Assembly: GCA_910583615.1 (NCBI GenBank)
Contig: CAJTXP010000014.1
Coordinates: 1-64,000, forward strand
Reading direction: 5' to 3'
DNA from: an uncultured Lachnospiraceae bacterium
Lineage (GTDB): Bacteria; Bacillota; Clostridia; Lachnospirales; Lachnospiraceae
DNA length: 64,000 nucleotides
Both the position numbers and the translations under genes were made by a program. Shown here in pieces: positions 1 through 7,523 of the stretch. The notes beneath the pieces are model-generated. The model had not been told where the DNA came from. It worked only from the letters and a program-made list of their open reading frames with translations, and searched no databases. Numbering within the stretch: the stretch's first letter is position 1; every line of letters starts with the position of its first letter.

Positions 1-11
1 ATTACTACTCA

Positions 12-110
12 TCATAAATCAACAGATAACTTCAAATTATCCATCAAAAAATCAGCAGCCCTCCGCCCCATATTCTCGGTTCGGATTGCTGCTGTAAAAA
101 AATTATATAT
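12..110 (-). pseudogene. C-terminal remnant of a possible LacI-type regulator
   Basis: Downstream of the integrase, the minus strand reads a short open frame ending Asp-Leu-stop at 12-14. It contains TENMGRRAADFLMDNL, which resembles the closing helix of LacI/GalR repressors (the usual motif is EMGRRAAELLL). No start codon or N-terminal part is visible because the frame runs into the integrase gene. It may be a displaced gene end; the call rests on one short motif. Confidence 0.3.
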
Positions 111-1023
111 GAAAATTCTTCCGTGGATGTTTTGTCATAAGAATGTCCCGCTGCTTGGACATGGCGACATGTGTATAGATTTCCGTAACATTTATAGAAC
201 TGTGTCCCAGCATTTCCTGAATGTAGCGGATGTTGACATCTGCTTCCAGCAGGCTTGTGGCGAACGTGTGCCGGAACATATGGGGCGTAATGTGCAGGTC
301 AATGGAAGCAAGAGAAGTATATTTGTTAATCATTCTGCGAATGGACTGGTCAGACAGTGCCTGGCCCGACTGAGTTGCAAAAAAATGGCTGCAGTCATTC
401 ATTTCTTTCCAAAAAGAGCTTTTGTAATTTTCCAGGGCACGGAAGGCCATTTCATTTCCGATCTGGATCTTTCGTTCCTTGGAGCCTTTTCCATAGATCA
501 GGATGCTTCGGTCATGCAGATTTACATCATTGATCTTTAAAGAACAAAGCTCCGAAATTCGCATGCCGGTAGCGAAGAGCAGTTCGATGACAGCAATGTC
601 CCGAAGCGTGTTTTTCTTCTGATAATTTGTCCCGGCATTTTTGTGGCGCGTATATATGGCTGACAGGAGGTGCTCCACGGTACAGAGAGGGATCGTTTTG
701 GGCAGGATGACGGGCTCCCGGAATTTCACCTGTATTTTGTTGAAAGGATTTCGGTCTATGATTTCTTTGTATTCCAGGTAATGGAAGAGGGCTTTCAGGG
801 AGGCGATTTTCCTTTTGACTGTTTTGGGCTTATATTTCCGGTGGAGAGCGGCAATGTACGTTTCGAGTACAGGAGGCGTGATTTCATGGATGTCTGCGGA
901 TGGAATTTCGGATCTGAACTGCGTCAGATCGATGCGGTATGCTTTCAGTGTCTTTTGGTCCAGCCGTTTCTGACATCTGCAGTAATCCAGGTAATCGGTT
1001 ATTTGTGTCTGTAAATGGTTCAT
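103..1023 (-). CDS. Tyrosine recombinase / integrase (XerC/D-like)
   Basis: This 306-residue protein has the two-domain layout of tyrosine recombinases: an N-terminal SAM-like DNA-binding domain (about residues 5-85) and a C-terminal catalytic domain (about 115-295). The catalytic set is visible: Arg155 in ATGMRISEL, a candidate Lys179, His248 and Arg251 in HMFRH, His274 in LGHSS and the nucleophile Tyr283 in IYTHV. AAAGGAGG precedes the ATG. Such enzymes resolve chromosome dimers or move integrative elements. A lone copy beside a pseudogene-rich stretch is more suggestive of an element integrase or a Xer paralogue than of the housekeeping Xer, but the sequence does not decide. No attachment site was identified. 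Confidence 0.9.
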   Translation of the reverse strand: MNHLQTQITDYLDYCRCQKRLDQKTLKAYRIDLTQFRSEIPSADIHEITPPVLETYIAALHRKYKPKTVKRKIASLKALFHYLEYKEIIDRNPFNKIQVKFREPVILPKTIPLCTVEHLLSAIYTRHKNAGTNYQKKNTLRDIAVIELLFATGMRISELCSLKINDVNLHDRSILIYGKGSKERKIQIGNEMAFRALENYKSSFWKEMNDCSHFFATQSGQALSDQSIRRMINKYTSLASIDLHITPHMFRHTFATSLLEADVNIRYIQEMLGHSSINVTEIYTHVAMSKQRDILMTKHPRKNFHI

Positions 1024-1313
1024 AATGTTGAAGCCTCCTTTGTGTTTTTTGTATCAGTCTATCAAAAAAGAGGGCATTATGGAATGCCTGTAAAAGTCAG
1101 AAATTCATCATTCAGACCTTTTAACTGGGGGAACAGGAACAATAAATGTTGCCTGTAAAAAGATTGCTTTTGTCATCTGGCTTTTGTATAATGGAGTCAT
1201 AATGAAAGAAAATATTTCGTCTCTTTTATTACGTTATACACAGGATAAAGAGAAAGAATCACGCAGGATAAATACTGGGAGTACAGGAATACCATACAGA
1301 CAGGGAGAAGAAG

Positions 1314-2161
1314 ATGAAACTGACAAACACCCCATACGATGATGTATTCCGTACATTATTGAACGACTGTGCTGCGCTGATTATTCCGGTTATTAACGAA
1401 ATGTTTGGAGAACACTATACTGGTAAAGAGTGCATAAAGTTTAGCTCTGGAGAGCATTTTCTGAACCGGCAGGACGGAGAGGAAGAGACGCGGATTACGG
1501 ATAGCAGCTTCCGCATTCTGCGGTGCTGTTTCTGCGCAGCAGCCGAAGGACGCCGGAGAAGATGAAGATCGTGATTCAGACGCCGGGAACCAGTGCATAT
1601 TATGAGATTCCGGTGATGAGACTGCAGACGTATACAATTGATGATATCTTTGAGAAGAATCTACTTTTTCTGATTCCGTTTTATATCTTCACACATGAGA
1701 GCCTGCTGGATGTATATGAGCGTGACGAAGAGAAACGGAACCTGCTGAAAGCAGAATACGAAGATATCAAAAACAGGCTGGAAGAACTTCTGGAATAGCA
1801 GGTGATTGAAGAATACACAAAGTGCATGCTCGTTGACATGTCAAACAAAGTGCTGGAGCATCTGGCACAGAAACATGAGAAGGTAAGGGAAGGAGTGAAA
1901 TCGGTTATGGGCGGCAGAGTGTTGGATTATGAAGCGAAAACGATTAAAAAAGAGGGTATAAAAGAAGGACTGCAAAAGGGCAGATGTCTGGACAGACAGG
2001 AATTCATTCTGGAATCCCTGGAAGAGACCGGCAGCGTGCCGGAGGATCTGCGCCGGAAGATCATGGAAGAAGAGGACATGGAGAAACTGAAGAAATGGTC
2101 CCGCCTGGCGGCGCGCGTCATGTCGGTCGAGGAGTTTCTGGAGCGCTGCCAGGAGAAATAG
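1314..2161 (+). pseudogene. Rpn-family nuclease/transposase, broken by deletion, frameshift and stop
   Basis: The pieces belong to one protein of the Rpn (recombination-promoting nuclease, PD-(D/E)XK transposase) type common in Lachnospiraceae. The start (MKLTNTPYDDVFRTLL) reads to about 1520. From memory of the family, roughly 50 codons that carry the nuclease core are then missing, and reading continues in another frame with LFLRSSRRTPEKM (from about 1520). A TAG at 1796-1798 interrupts that frame before VIEEYTKCMLVDMSNKVL. The C-terminal helical tail ends at 2161. With the core missing, a frame change and an in-frame stop, it cannot make an active enzyme. Confidence 0.8.
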
Positions 2162-2170
2162 TGAGCGGCA

Positions 2171-2211
2171 AAAAGAGGGCTTCCGGAGCCTGTAAAAGGC
2201 TGCCGGAAGCC
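2171..2211 (-). terminator. Rho-independent terminator for the minus-strand gene ending at 2219
   Basis: Arms GGCTTCCGG (2178-2186) and CCGGAAGCC (2203-2211) pair perfectly, with an extra inner GCC/GGC pairing. On the minus strand the hairpin is followed by CTCTTTTT, a U-tract. Confidence 0.7.
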
Positions 2212-2218
2212 GATATGT

Positions 2219-2833
2219 TTACGGTACAGACACATTACAGGTGACAACATAGACCAGGATATCCGGGTTTTCCAGCGTTCGGGAGACTTCGTAGCACCAG
2301 GTCACGCCATCTGCGTCGCAGGTTCCTTTGCAGGAGCCGTTCTTAAAATCATCGGTAATGTCTACACGGTGTTCTCCGTCCAGGACCAGGTAGATCCGTC
2401 CGTTCTCTTCCGCCAGCCGGGATGCATCATCCTCATTGGATATATCCAGCGTCACCTCCGCATCCGAACTGTCCATGCTTTCGAACTGGACGGAAGGATC
2501 GGAAGGATCGGAAGGATCGGAAGCATTGCGCTCTGCCGTGACTTTCACTTCATCTTTGATGGAAGAGTCTACCTCATACTGCAGGATCTCCCCTCCCGGC
2601 AGTGTAACGGTCAGGATCCAGGCGCTGCCGGACGCCGCGTAGGAGATCACATTGCTGAATATCAGCGCTGCAAAGGCTGCGGCAGCGATGGCTCCTTTGG
2701 ACAGAGTTCGTTTAAAAGTTCCGTTTTCATTTCTCATAGCTTCCACCTTTCTGAACAGATGCTCGGAAGCATGCACTTCATTAAATGTGTTTTGATACCA
2801 GATCTGATTGTCTTTTTCGGTCTTCATTTCCAT
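2219..2833 (-). CDS. Membrane-anchored protein paired with a sigma factor fragment (putative anti-sigma partner)
   Basis: This 204-residue protein has a cytoplasmic N-terminal segment (about 1-45), one transmembrane helix near residues 46-68 and an extracellular region. That layout is typical of anti-sigma or DUF4179-like proteins. Its start overlaps the end of a sigma-70 region 4 remnant (stop at 2824-2826), the usual sigma/anti-sigma arrangement. The outer part carries a Ser-Asp-Pro repeat encoded by a 9-bp tandem repeat, and late Cys residues (CKGTC...WC). I do not recognise the outer domain. The partner sigma gene is truncated, so any present role is unclear. Confidence 0.6.
   Translation of the reverse strand: MEMKTEKDNQIWYQNTFNEVHASEHLFRKVEAMRNENGTFKRTLSKGAIAAAAFAALIFSNVISYAASGSAWILTVTLPGGEILQYEVDSSIKDEVKVTAERNASDPSDPSDPSVQFESMDSSDAEVTLDISNEDDASRLAEENGRIYLVLDGEHRVDITDDFKNGSCKGTCDADGVTWCYEVSRTLENPDILVYVVTCNVSVP
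2492..2522. repeat. 9-bp tandem repeat (GGAAGGATC x 3.4)
   Basis: Three perfect copies of GGAAGGATC plus a partial fourth lie inside the gene at 2219-2833 and encode the Asp-Pro-Ser repeat. The unit is a multiple of three, so copy-number changes would lengthen or shorten the linker without a frameshift. Confidence 0.9.
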
Positions 2834-3080
2834 GCCTCCTTCAGCATTGTTTTCAGTTTCCTTCGCGCGCGCATGAGACGGGTCTGGATGGCGGTTTCGG
2901 ATATTTTAAGGAGTTCGGCGATCTCGCGGATGCTGTATTCCTCGTAATAATACAGATGAACCACCTTCCGGTAGCGGACCGGGAGTTTCTGGACGGCATA
3001 GAAAAGGTCGCTGTTTTCCGGTTCCGAAAATGCAGGCTCCGCAGGAGCTTCTGTCGTAATCTGTTTTCTCCAGGATATTC
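2824..3080 (-). pseudogene. ECF-type sigma factor, C-terminal region 4 only
   Basis: Translating the minus strand ahead of the gene at 2219-2833 gives LPVRYRKVVHLYYYEEYSI followed by REIAELLKISETAIQTRLMR. This is a clear sigma-70 region 4 helix-turn-helix, ending in KTMLKEAWK-stop at 2824. The frame is closed by TGA just upstream (about 3082), with no ATG, GTG or TTG start and no region 2. The 5' half, including the -10 recognition and core-binding region, is therefore absent. It overlaps its membrane partner by about 10 bases, which preserves the ancestral operon join. Confidence 0.75.
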
Positions 3081-3210
3081 ACCTCCATCCCGATCCATCC
3101 TGAAAAGCTTTTCACTATATGAACGTCTGAAGGACGGGAAATATCACAAAAAAAGAAAAACGGAAAGAAAAAGCAAATGCCCATCTATGAGAACAGACAA
3201 AAATCCCATG

Positions 3211-3945
3211 TTACCGGCAGGCGGCAGCAGGCAGATAATAGGCTTTGATGGAGACGTCTGTTTCTTCAAAGTCCAGTTCGACCCAGTAATCTCTGATGAA
3301 ATATCCAAGGTACCAGTCCTGGGCGGAATAAATCTCTGAGGTCTGAAAATCCAGAAGACAGAGAGGGACGGCTTCCCTTTCTTCCTGTTCGCCTTTCCAG
3401 AAATGCATGGAGGCTGTGACCTTATCCAGGCAGGTCTGGCACAGGTTCTGCACAATAAAATTTTCATCCGTCCGGCAATGTTCCGGAAGTGTCAGACGGA
3501 TATTTGCCATCCCTCTTGCAGGGTTGCCGTCGGAAAGCCAGGTGATTCCGTCGGTATGTCCATAGTGGATTCCGGAGGCGTTGTCAGGCAGCTCTTCGGC
3601 GCCTTCCGTTTCGCTGCATTTCAGCTGAAAATCCAAAACCGTCCAGCTGTTCAGTAAAATCAGTCCTATGGTGTCACGACCGGATTTATATGTCATCTCT
3701 GCCAGGGAATTCTCCTGGCACAGAAGACACTGGGAAGTGTCTTCCAGTTCTGACAGCCAGTCATCGTAAGTCACTTCTATGCGTATCTGATTCTCATTTT
3801 CGAAAGCATTGTTTGATTCCTGTTCCGTCAGCCGATAACCGGAATGAATTTCCAGAACCAGTAAAACCAGTATACACAGAATCATTCCCCAGAATACCCC
3901 GGTCGGTATTTGATAGTAAGTCTTTTTGAATTTTTTTTGGTGCAT
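3211..3945 (-). CDS. Single-pass membrane protein of unknown function
   Basis: I do not recognise this 244-residue protein. The start at 3945 (MHQKKFKKTYYQIP) is preferred over an upstream ATG because AGAGGAAG precedes it. A basic N-terminus is followed by one hydrophobic segment (about residues 17-35), then an acidic, probably extracytoplasmic domain with several Cys residues (CLLCQENS; CQTCLDK), so disulfides are possible. It is divergent from the small HTH gene at 4053. The shared intergenic region carries two GGAC-N8-GTCC dyads, so the HTH protein may control it. Confidence 0.65.
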   Translation of the reverse strand: MHQKKFKKTYYQIPTGVFWGMILCILVLLVLEIHSGYRLTEQESNNAFENENQIRIEVTYDDWLSELEDTSQCLLCQENSLAEMTYKSGRDTIGLILLNSWTVLDFQLKCSETEGAEELPDNASGIHYGHTDGITWLSDGNPARGMANIRLTLPEHCRTDENFIVQNLCQTCLDKVTASMHFWKGEQEEREAVPLCLLDFQTSEIYSAQDWYLGYFIRDYWVELDFEETDVSIKAYYLPAAACR

Positions 3946-3967
3946 TTTCTTCCTCTTTTCCCATATT

Positions 3968-4035
3968 GGACCCGTTCTGGTCCCATTATAGCATATAGAA
4001 TCTCTATGATAAAGAAAAAGGACCAAAAACAGTCC
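3968..4035. promoter_or_regulatory. Paired dyad operators upstream of the first HTH gene
   Basis: Two 16-bp elements share the form GGAC-N8-GTCC: GGACCCGTTCTGGTCC at 3968-3983 and GGACCAAAAACAGTCC at 4020-4035. Their starts are 52 bp apart, about five helical turns. They lie between the divergent gene at 3945 and the HTH gene at 4053. The same paired arrangement recurs before the second HTH gene. An operator role is inferred. Confidence 0.6.
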
Positions 4036-4052
4036 ATTTTACGGGAACAGAT

Positions 4053-4295
4053 ATGGAACAGAAGATAAAACAGCCGGAAAATTGTATTGGCTGGAATATA
4101 AGACGGATCAGAATGGAGAAAGGTATTGGGCAGACAGAGCTTGTCCGAATGCTTCAGCTTCATGGCGTGAATATGACAAGAGAGGCGCTGGTAAAGATCG
4201 AGAGAGGGATCCAGCATGTTACCCGGGCACAGCTCTGCGGGCTTAAACGATGTCTGGAAACTACTTATGAAGAATTGCTGGAAAGAAAACCATAA
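4053..4295 (+). CDS. Small XRE-type HTH regulator, copy 1
   Basis: This 80-residue protein is almost entirely one Cro/C1-type helix-turn-helix (about residues 12-75): IGWNIRRIRMEKGIGQTELV, then the recognition part around VNMTREALVKIERG, ending ETTYEELLE. It probably binds DNA as a dimer. It is closely similar along its length to the gene at 4390-4626 (shared start MEQKIKQ, shared VKIERGIQH), so the two are a tandem duplication. Paired dyads upstream suggest autoregulation. GGGAACAG is the only weak ribosome binding site. Confidence 0.85.
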   Translation: MEQKIKQPENCIGWNIRRIRMEKGIGQTELVRMLQLHGVNMTREALVKIERGIQHVTRAQLCGLKRCLETTYEELLERKP

Positions 4296-4304
4296 TTTCT
4301 GAAA

Positions 4305-4373
4305 GGACTGATATCAGTCCCATGATATCGGATGAAACGAATATGATGGAAGAAAAAGGACTGGTACCGGTTC
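4305..4373. promoter_or_regulatory. Paired dyad operators upstream of the second HTH gene
   Basis: GGACTGATATCAGTCC at 4305-4320 is a perfect 16-bp palindrome. GGACTGGTACCGGTTC at 4358-4373 is an imperfect copy. The starts are 53 bp apart, and 16 bases separate the second dyad from the ATG at 4390. This mirrors the arrangement before copy 1 (52 bp apart, 17 bases), so the duplication included its control region. Confidence 0.65.
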
Positions 4374-4389
4374 TTTCAGAAGGTGTACG

Positions 4390-4626
4390 ATGGAACAGAA
4401 GATAAAGCAGCAGTCCGGCATCAACATCGGCGGGAATATACGCCGGATCAGACTGAGCAGGGGAATCAGGCAGACGGAGCTGGTCCGGATGATTCAGCTT
4501 CAGGACGTGAATATGACAAGGGAGACACTGGTAAAGATCGAGAGAGGGATCCAGCATATCACCGGTGCGCAGCTTCGCGGACTTCGGGACTGTCTGGAAA
4601 CTACTTATGATGAACTGCTGAAATAG
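4390..4626 (+). CDS. Small XRE-type HTH regulator, copy 2
   Basis: A 78-residue paralogue of the gene at 4053-4295, with the same single Cro/C1-type HTH fold (IGGNIRRIRLSRGIRQTELV, then VNMTRETLVKIERG). AGAAGGTG precedes the ATG. Differences cluster in the N-terminal tail and near HITGAQLRGL, while the presumed recognition segment is nearly unchanged. This suggests that both copies read the same GGAC/GTCC operator. It is followed by the bidirectional-looking region that ends the PurF-like gene. Confidence 0.85.
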   Translation: MEQKIKQQSGINIGGNIRRIRLSRGIRQTELVRMIQLQDVNMTRETLVKIERGIQHITGAQLRGLRDCLETTYDELLK

Positions 4627-4676
4627 GCAGATCGGAACAGAGCAGTACGAAATCTGGAAATTTATGAATACGGCTT

Positions 4677-4728
4677 TAAAAAAGCTCCCGGCAGCAGACG
4701 GGAAGATCCGGGTCTGCTCTCAGGAGCC
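4677..4728 (-). terminator. Rho-independent terminator for the PurF-like gene
   Basis: On the minus strand a two-part stem forms (GCTCC with GGGAGC, AGCAGAC with GTCTGCT) and ends in a run of six T. It lies just past the stop of the gene ending at 4755. Confidence 0.75.
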
Positions 4729-4754
4729 TTTTGCGCTGCTTTTCGGACAGCGGA

Positions 4755-6164
4755 TTATTCCCTTCCGTTCCAGCAGTAGGTACATAATTTACACGGTTCG
4801 ATTCCGACAGAATCCAGCAGGTCATCCAGCCGGTTATACTTCAGGGAAGTGAAGTTCAGTTCTTTTCGGATCTCCTCTACCATGATCTCATATTTTTCGG
4901 AATTCGGATCCGCATATTCCTGGAGAACGGTATCCGGGACTTCGTCCGTACCTTCCAGCCGGACTATAATTCTTCTGGTAATCAGATCCATATCTGAGGT
5001 GGAGCGGGAGAAATTCAGGTATTTGCATCCATATACCAGCGGCGGGCATGCAGGACGGATATGGACTTCCGCAGCTCCGCTCTGGTACAGGAATTCTGTG
5101 GTCTCCCGAAGCTGCGTGCCCCTGACAATGGAATCGTCAATCAGAAGCAGGCTCTTTCCTTTAATAAGCTGGTGGATCGGGATCAGTTTCATCTTTGCAA
5201 TCAGATTCCGTTTGTTCTGGATCGTAGGCATAAAGGAGCGGGGCCAGGTAGGGGTATATTTGACAAATGGCCTGGAGAACGGAATACCGGACTGATTTGC
5301 ATAGCCTACGGCATGTGCAGTACCGGAATCCGGAATTCCGGCGACATTGTCCGGTCTCGCATCATCGCGCTGCGCCATCTTGATACCGCAGTTATAGCGC
5401 ATCTGTTCTACATTCACCCCCTCATAGGAGCTGGAAGGATATCCATAATAGACCCACAGGAAGGTACAGATCTTCATCTTGTTTCCAGGTGCAGAAAGAG
5501 TCCTTGCGCCGTCCGGAGTTACCACCACAATCTCTCCAGGCCCCAGTTCCCGGTAATCTTCATATCCAAGATTCAGATATGCATAGCTTTCAAAGGTGAT
5601 GCAGCAGGCGTCCTCTTTTCTGCCAAGGATGACAGGCGTTCTGCCCATTCGGTCTCTTGCAGCGTAGATTCCTTTCGGGGTCATGAGCATCAGTGTCATG
5701 GAGCCGTCGATCAGTTCCTGCGCATAACGGATGCCGTCTATGAGATTTTCCTTTTGATTGATAACGGCAGCGACCAGTTCGGTGGGATTGATATCTCCGC
5801 CGCTCATTTCCAGAAAATGAGTATTGCCGTTTTTATAGATAAGCTCTGTGATCTCGTCCGTGTTGTTGATTTTTCCCACGGTCGTGATCGCATAGGTGCC
5901 ATGATGAGAGCGGATGATCAGAGGCTGTGGTTCATAATCGGAGATGCATCCGATCCCCATATACCCTTTCATCTGCCGCATATCCTTATCAAACTTGGTT
6001 CGAAAAGGCGCATTCTCTATATTGTGAATGGCACGGTCGAAACCGTTCTTTCCATATACAGCCATGCCGCCTCTTCTTGTGCCAAGATGAGAATGGTAAT
6101 CTGTTCCAAAAAACAGGTCAAAGATACAGTCATTCTTTGACGCAACTCCAAAAAAGCCGCCCAT
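4755..6164 (-). CDS. PurF-like amidophosphoribosyltransferase homologue lacking the N-terminal Cys nucleophile
   Basis: This 469-residue protein has the Ntn glutaminase domain followed by a phosphoribosyltransferase domain, like glutamine-PRPP amidotransferase, the first step of purine synthesis. The PRPP loop LLLIDDSIVRGTQ (about 339-350) is intact. Cys residues at CTFLW, CPPLVYGCKYLNF and CKLCTYC could serve as Fe-S ligands, as in Bacillus PurF. The start MGGFFGV is fixed by AGGAGG eight bases upstream. True PurF begins Met-Cys-Gly and uses that Cys, exposed by processing, as nucleophile; here it is Gly. The HNGN-type glutamine pocket also reads TVGKINN. It may use ammonia or have another role. 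Confidence 0.85.
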   Translation of the reverse strand: MGGFFGVASKNDCIFDLFFGTDYHSHLGTRRGGMAVYGKNGFDRAIHNIENAPFRTKFDKDMRQMKGYMGIGCISDYEPQPLIIRSHHGTYAITTVGKINNTDEITELIYKNGNTHFLEMSGGDINPTELVAAVINQKENLIDGIRYAQELIDGSMTLMLMTPKGIYAARDRMGRTPVILGRKEDACCITFESYAYLNLGYEDYRELGPGEIVVVTPDGARTLSAPGNKMKICTFLWVYYGYPSSSYEGVNVEQMRYNCGIKMAQRDDARPDNVAGIPDSGTAHAVGYANQSGIPFSRPFVKYTPTWPRSFMPTIQNKRNLIAKMKLIPIHQLIKGKSLLLIDDSIVRGTQLRETTEFLYQSGAAEVHIRPACPPLVYGCKYLNFSRSTSDMDLITRRIIVRLEGTDEVPDTVLQEYADPNSEKYEIMVEEIRKELNFTSLKYNRLDDLLDSVGIEPCKLCTYCWNGRE

Positions 6165-6298
6165 AAAATTCCTCCTGATGTTCTGAATCCACATTTGCCG
6201 AACCATTCCTGTTCGATAAAATGTTTTCTGTATGTTTCAAATAGACCACACAGGTCGTTTCTATTATAATGCGGCTTACCTAAAAAGAAAAGAGTTTT

Positions 6299-6487
6299 TT
6301 AATATTCCGGGATCACAACTGCGGCAATGATGTAGATCAGGATGCCGCTTCCCAGTCCGCAGAAAGTCAGGATCGCCCAGATCAGGCGGATCACAGTGGG
6401 ATCAATACCGAAATATTCCCCGATTCCTCCGCATACGCCGGAGATCATACGGTTTGAAGAAGATTTGATCAGTCGTTTGTCTTTCAT
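6299..6487 (-). CDS. PspC-domain small membrane protein
   Basis: A 62-residue protein that is a single PspC domain: the signature MISGVCGGIGEYFGIDPTVI, then one long hydrophobic helix (about residues 35-58). Such stand-alone PspC proteins in Clostridia usually travel with DUF4097 and PadR genes, as here. It lies four bases after the DUF4097 gene and is the last gene of that operon. The likely role is envelope-stress sensing at the membrane, by family analogy. Confidence 0.85.
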   Translation of the reverse strand: MKDKRLIKSSSNRMISGVCGGIGEYFGIDPTVIRLIWAILTFCGLGSGILIYIIAAVVIPEY

Positions 6488-6491
6488 TCGA

Positions 6492-7523
6492 TTATTCCTC
6501 CATAAAATTTAAAGATGCGTTGCCCAGTCCGCAGTCGATTGAGATCCGGCGGTCTGCGCCGTTGTGAATATTCATGTGGCTTCCCCAGCCTTCATGAGAA
6601 TCATCATGGTGTTCATGGCTGTTCCGCGTCTGGTTGTTCAGGCAGATACTGCCGAGCCCTGCGTCGAGGGTATAGTTGTAATCCGACTCGCTTCCTGTAA
6701 CTGTTATCTCTGCGTTTCCAACGCCGCACTCCAGTTCCAGGGAGCTTCCGTCAAACTGCGACAGTATGACATTTCCGGTGCCGACATTGATATCTGCTTC
6801 TCCGTCTGTCTGGATCAGATCCGCCAGAAATTCTCCAACGCCCGTGTCAATGGACAGGTCAGATCCTTTCAGCGTTCCGATGGTGATGTTGCCGACGCCA
6901 TTGTCAATCTCCACCTCATCCGCCGTGAGGCTGTCAAGGGTAATTTCGCCGGCCCCCATTTCCACAGAGACCTTCCTGCATGCCTGCTCCGGAAGATAGA
7001 GCGTGAGGCGTAATGCACGATCCATGCTGTTTTGCCTGGTATCTGCGGGCCGGTCATCCTTCAGAACGAGGGCGCCGCCTTCCTGGCTGCAGTGAAAATA
7101 ATTCTGTACATGATCCGCTTCTACAGAGATAAAATCCTGTTCATGGCGATAGACGGCAAGTCTGCAGAGGGACAGATCAAGTTCCAGTTCCTGAATGTTC
7201 TGGAATTCATAATATTCTTCTGCGCCGGAAACATTATTTTCCTGAAGCGTTTCTGCTTCGTTCAGATCTTCCGGACTGTCCTGCAGATCATCAAGATCTC
7301 CAGGAACCTCTTCTGGCGCTTCCAGCCCGGACAGATCCGGTTCCGGCGGAATTTCCGTTATTTCGTTCAGCTCTGAGCGGATCAGAGAACTTCCAGGATA
7401 ACGTCCCGCATAAACAAGCTGCGCAGGAGTCACTCCCAGGGCAATGCCGATGCCGATGCATGCAATACCTGCAAGAAATAAAATGCTGCTGAGAATCACG
7501 CATATTTTTACGATGGTCTTCAT
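6492..7523 (-). CDS. DUF4097-family membrane-anchored adhesin-like protein
   Basis: This 343-residue protein has an N-terminal transmembrane helix (about 5-28), an acidic linker (about 55-105) and a C-terminal repeat region. The repeats look like VGNITI, VGEFLADL, GTGNVILSQ and VGNAEITV, the right-handed beta-solenoid repeats of DUF4097. It is probably exposed outside the membrane. The start at 7523 overlaps the stop of the DUF1700 gene (ATGA), so the two are translationally coupled. A His-rich stretch (SHEHHDDSHE) near the end could bind metal. Function is unknown beyond association with PspC/PadR envelope regulation. Confidence 0.8.
   Translation of the reverse strand: MKTIVKICVILSSILFLAGIACIGIGIALGVTPAQLVYAGRYPGSSLIRSELNEITEIPPEPDLSGLEAPEEVPGDLDDLQDSPEDLNEAETLQENNVSGAEEYYEFQNIQELELDLSLCRLAVYRHEQDFISVEADHVQNYFHCSQEGGALVLKDDRPADTRQNSMDRALRLTLYLPEQACRKVSVEMGAGEITLDSLTADEVEIDNGVGNITIGTLKGSDLSIDTGVGEFLADLIQTDGEADINVGTGNVILSQFDGSSLELECGVGNAEITVTGSESDYNYTLDAGLGSICLNNQTRNSHEHHDDSHEGWGSHMNIHNGADRRISIDCGLGNASLNFMEE

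Noticed and set aside
1024..1313. Possible attachment site or gene between the integrase and the Rpn remnant
   Set aside because: No tRNA, direct repeat or coding frame was found in this 290-base stretch; it looks like ordinary divergent promoter sequence.
2492..2522. 9-bp repeat as a phase-variation switch
   Set aside because: The unit is a multiple of three, so it cannot switch the reading frame on and off.
2853..3184. Two short minus-strand frames (2853-3098, 2906-3184) as real genes
   Set aside because: The sigma region 4 reading lies in a third frame and explains the conservation; these are out-of-frame shadows.
4755..6140. Long plus-strand open frame (358 codons, 5061-6140) opposite the PurF-like gene
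   Set aside because: It is a shadow of the minus-strand gene: no ribosome binding site, no family resemblance, and the opposite strand has a complete enzyme.
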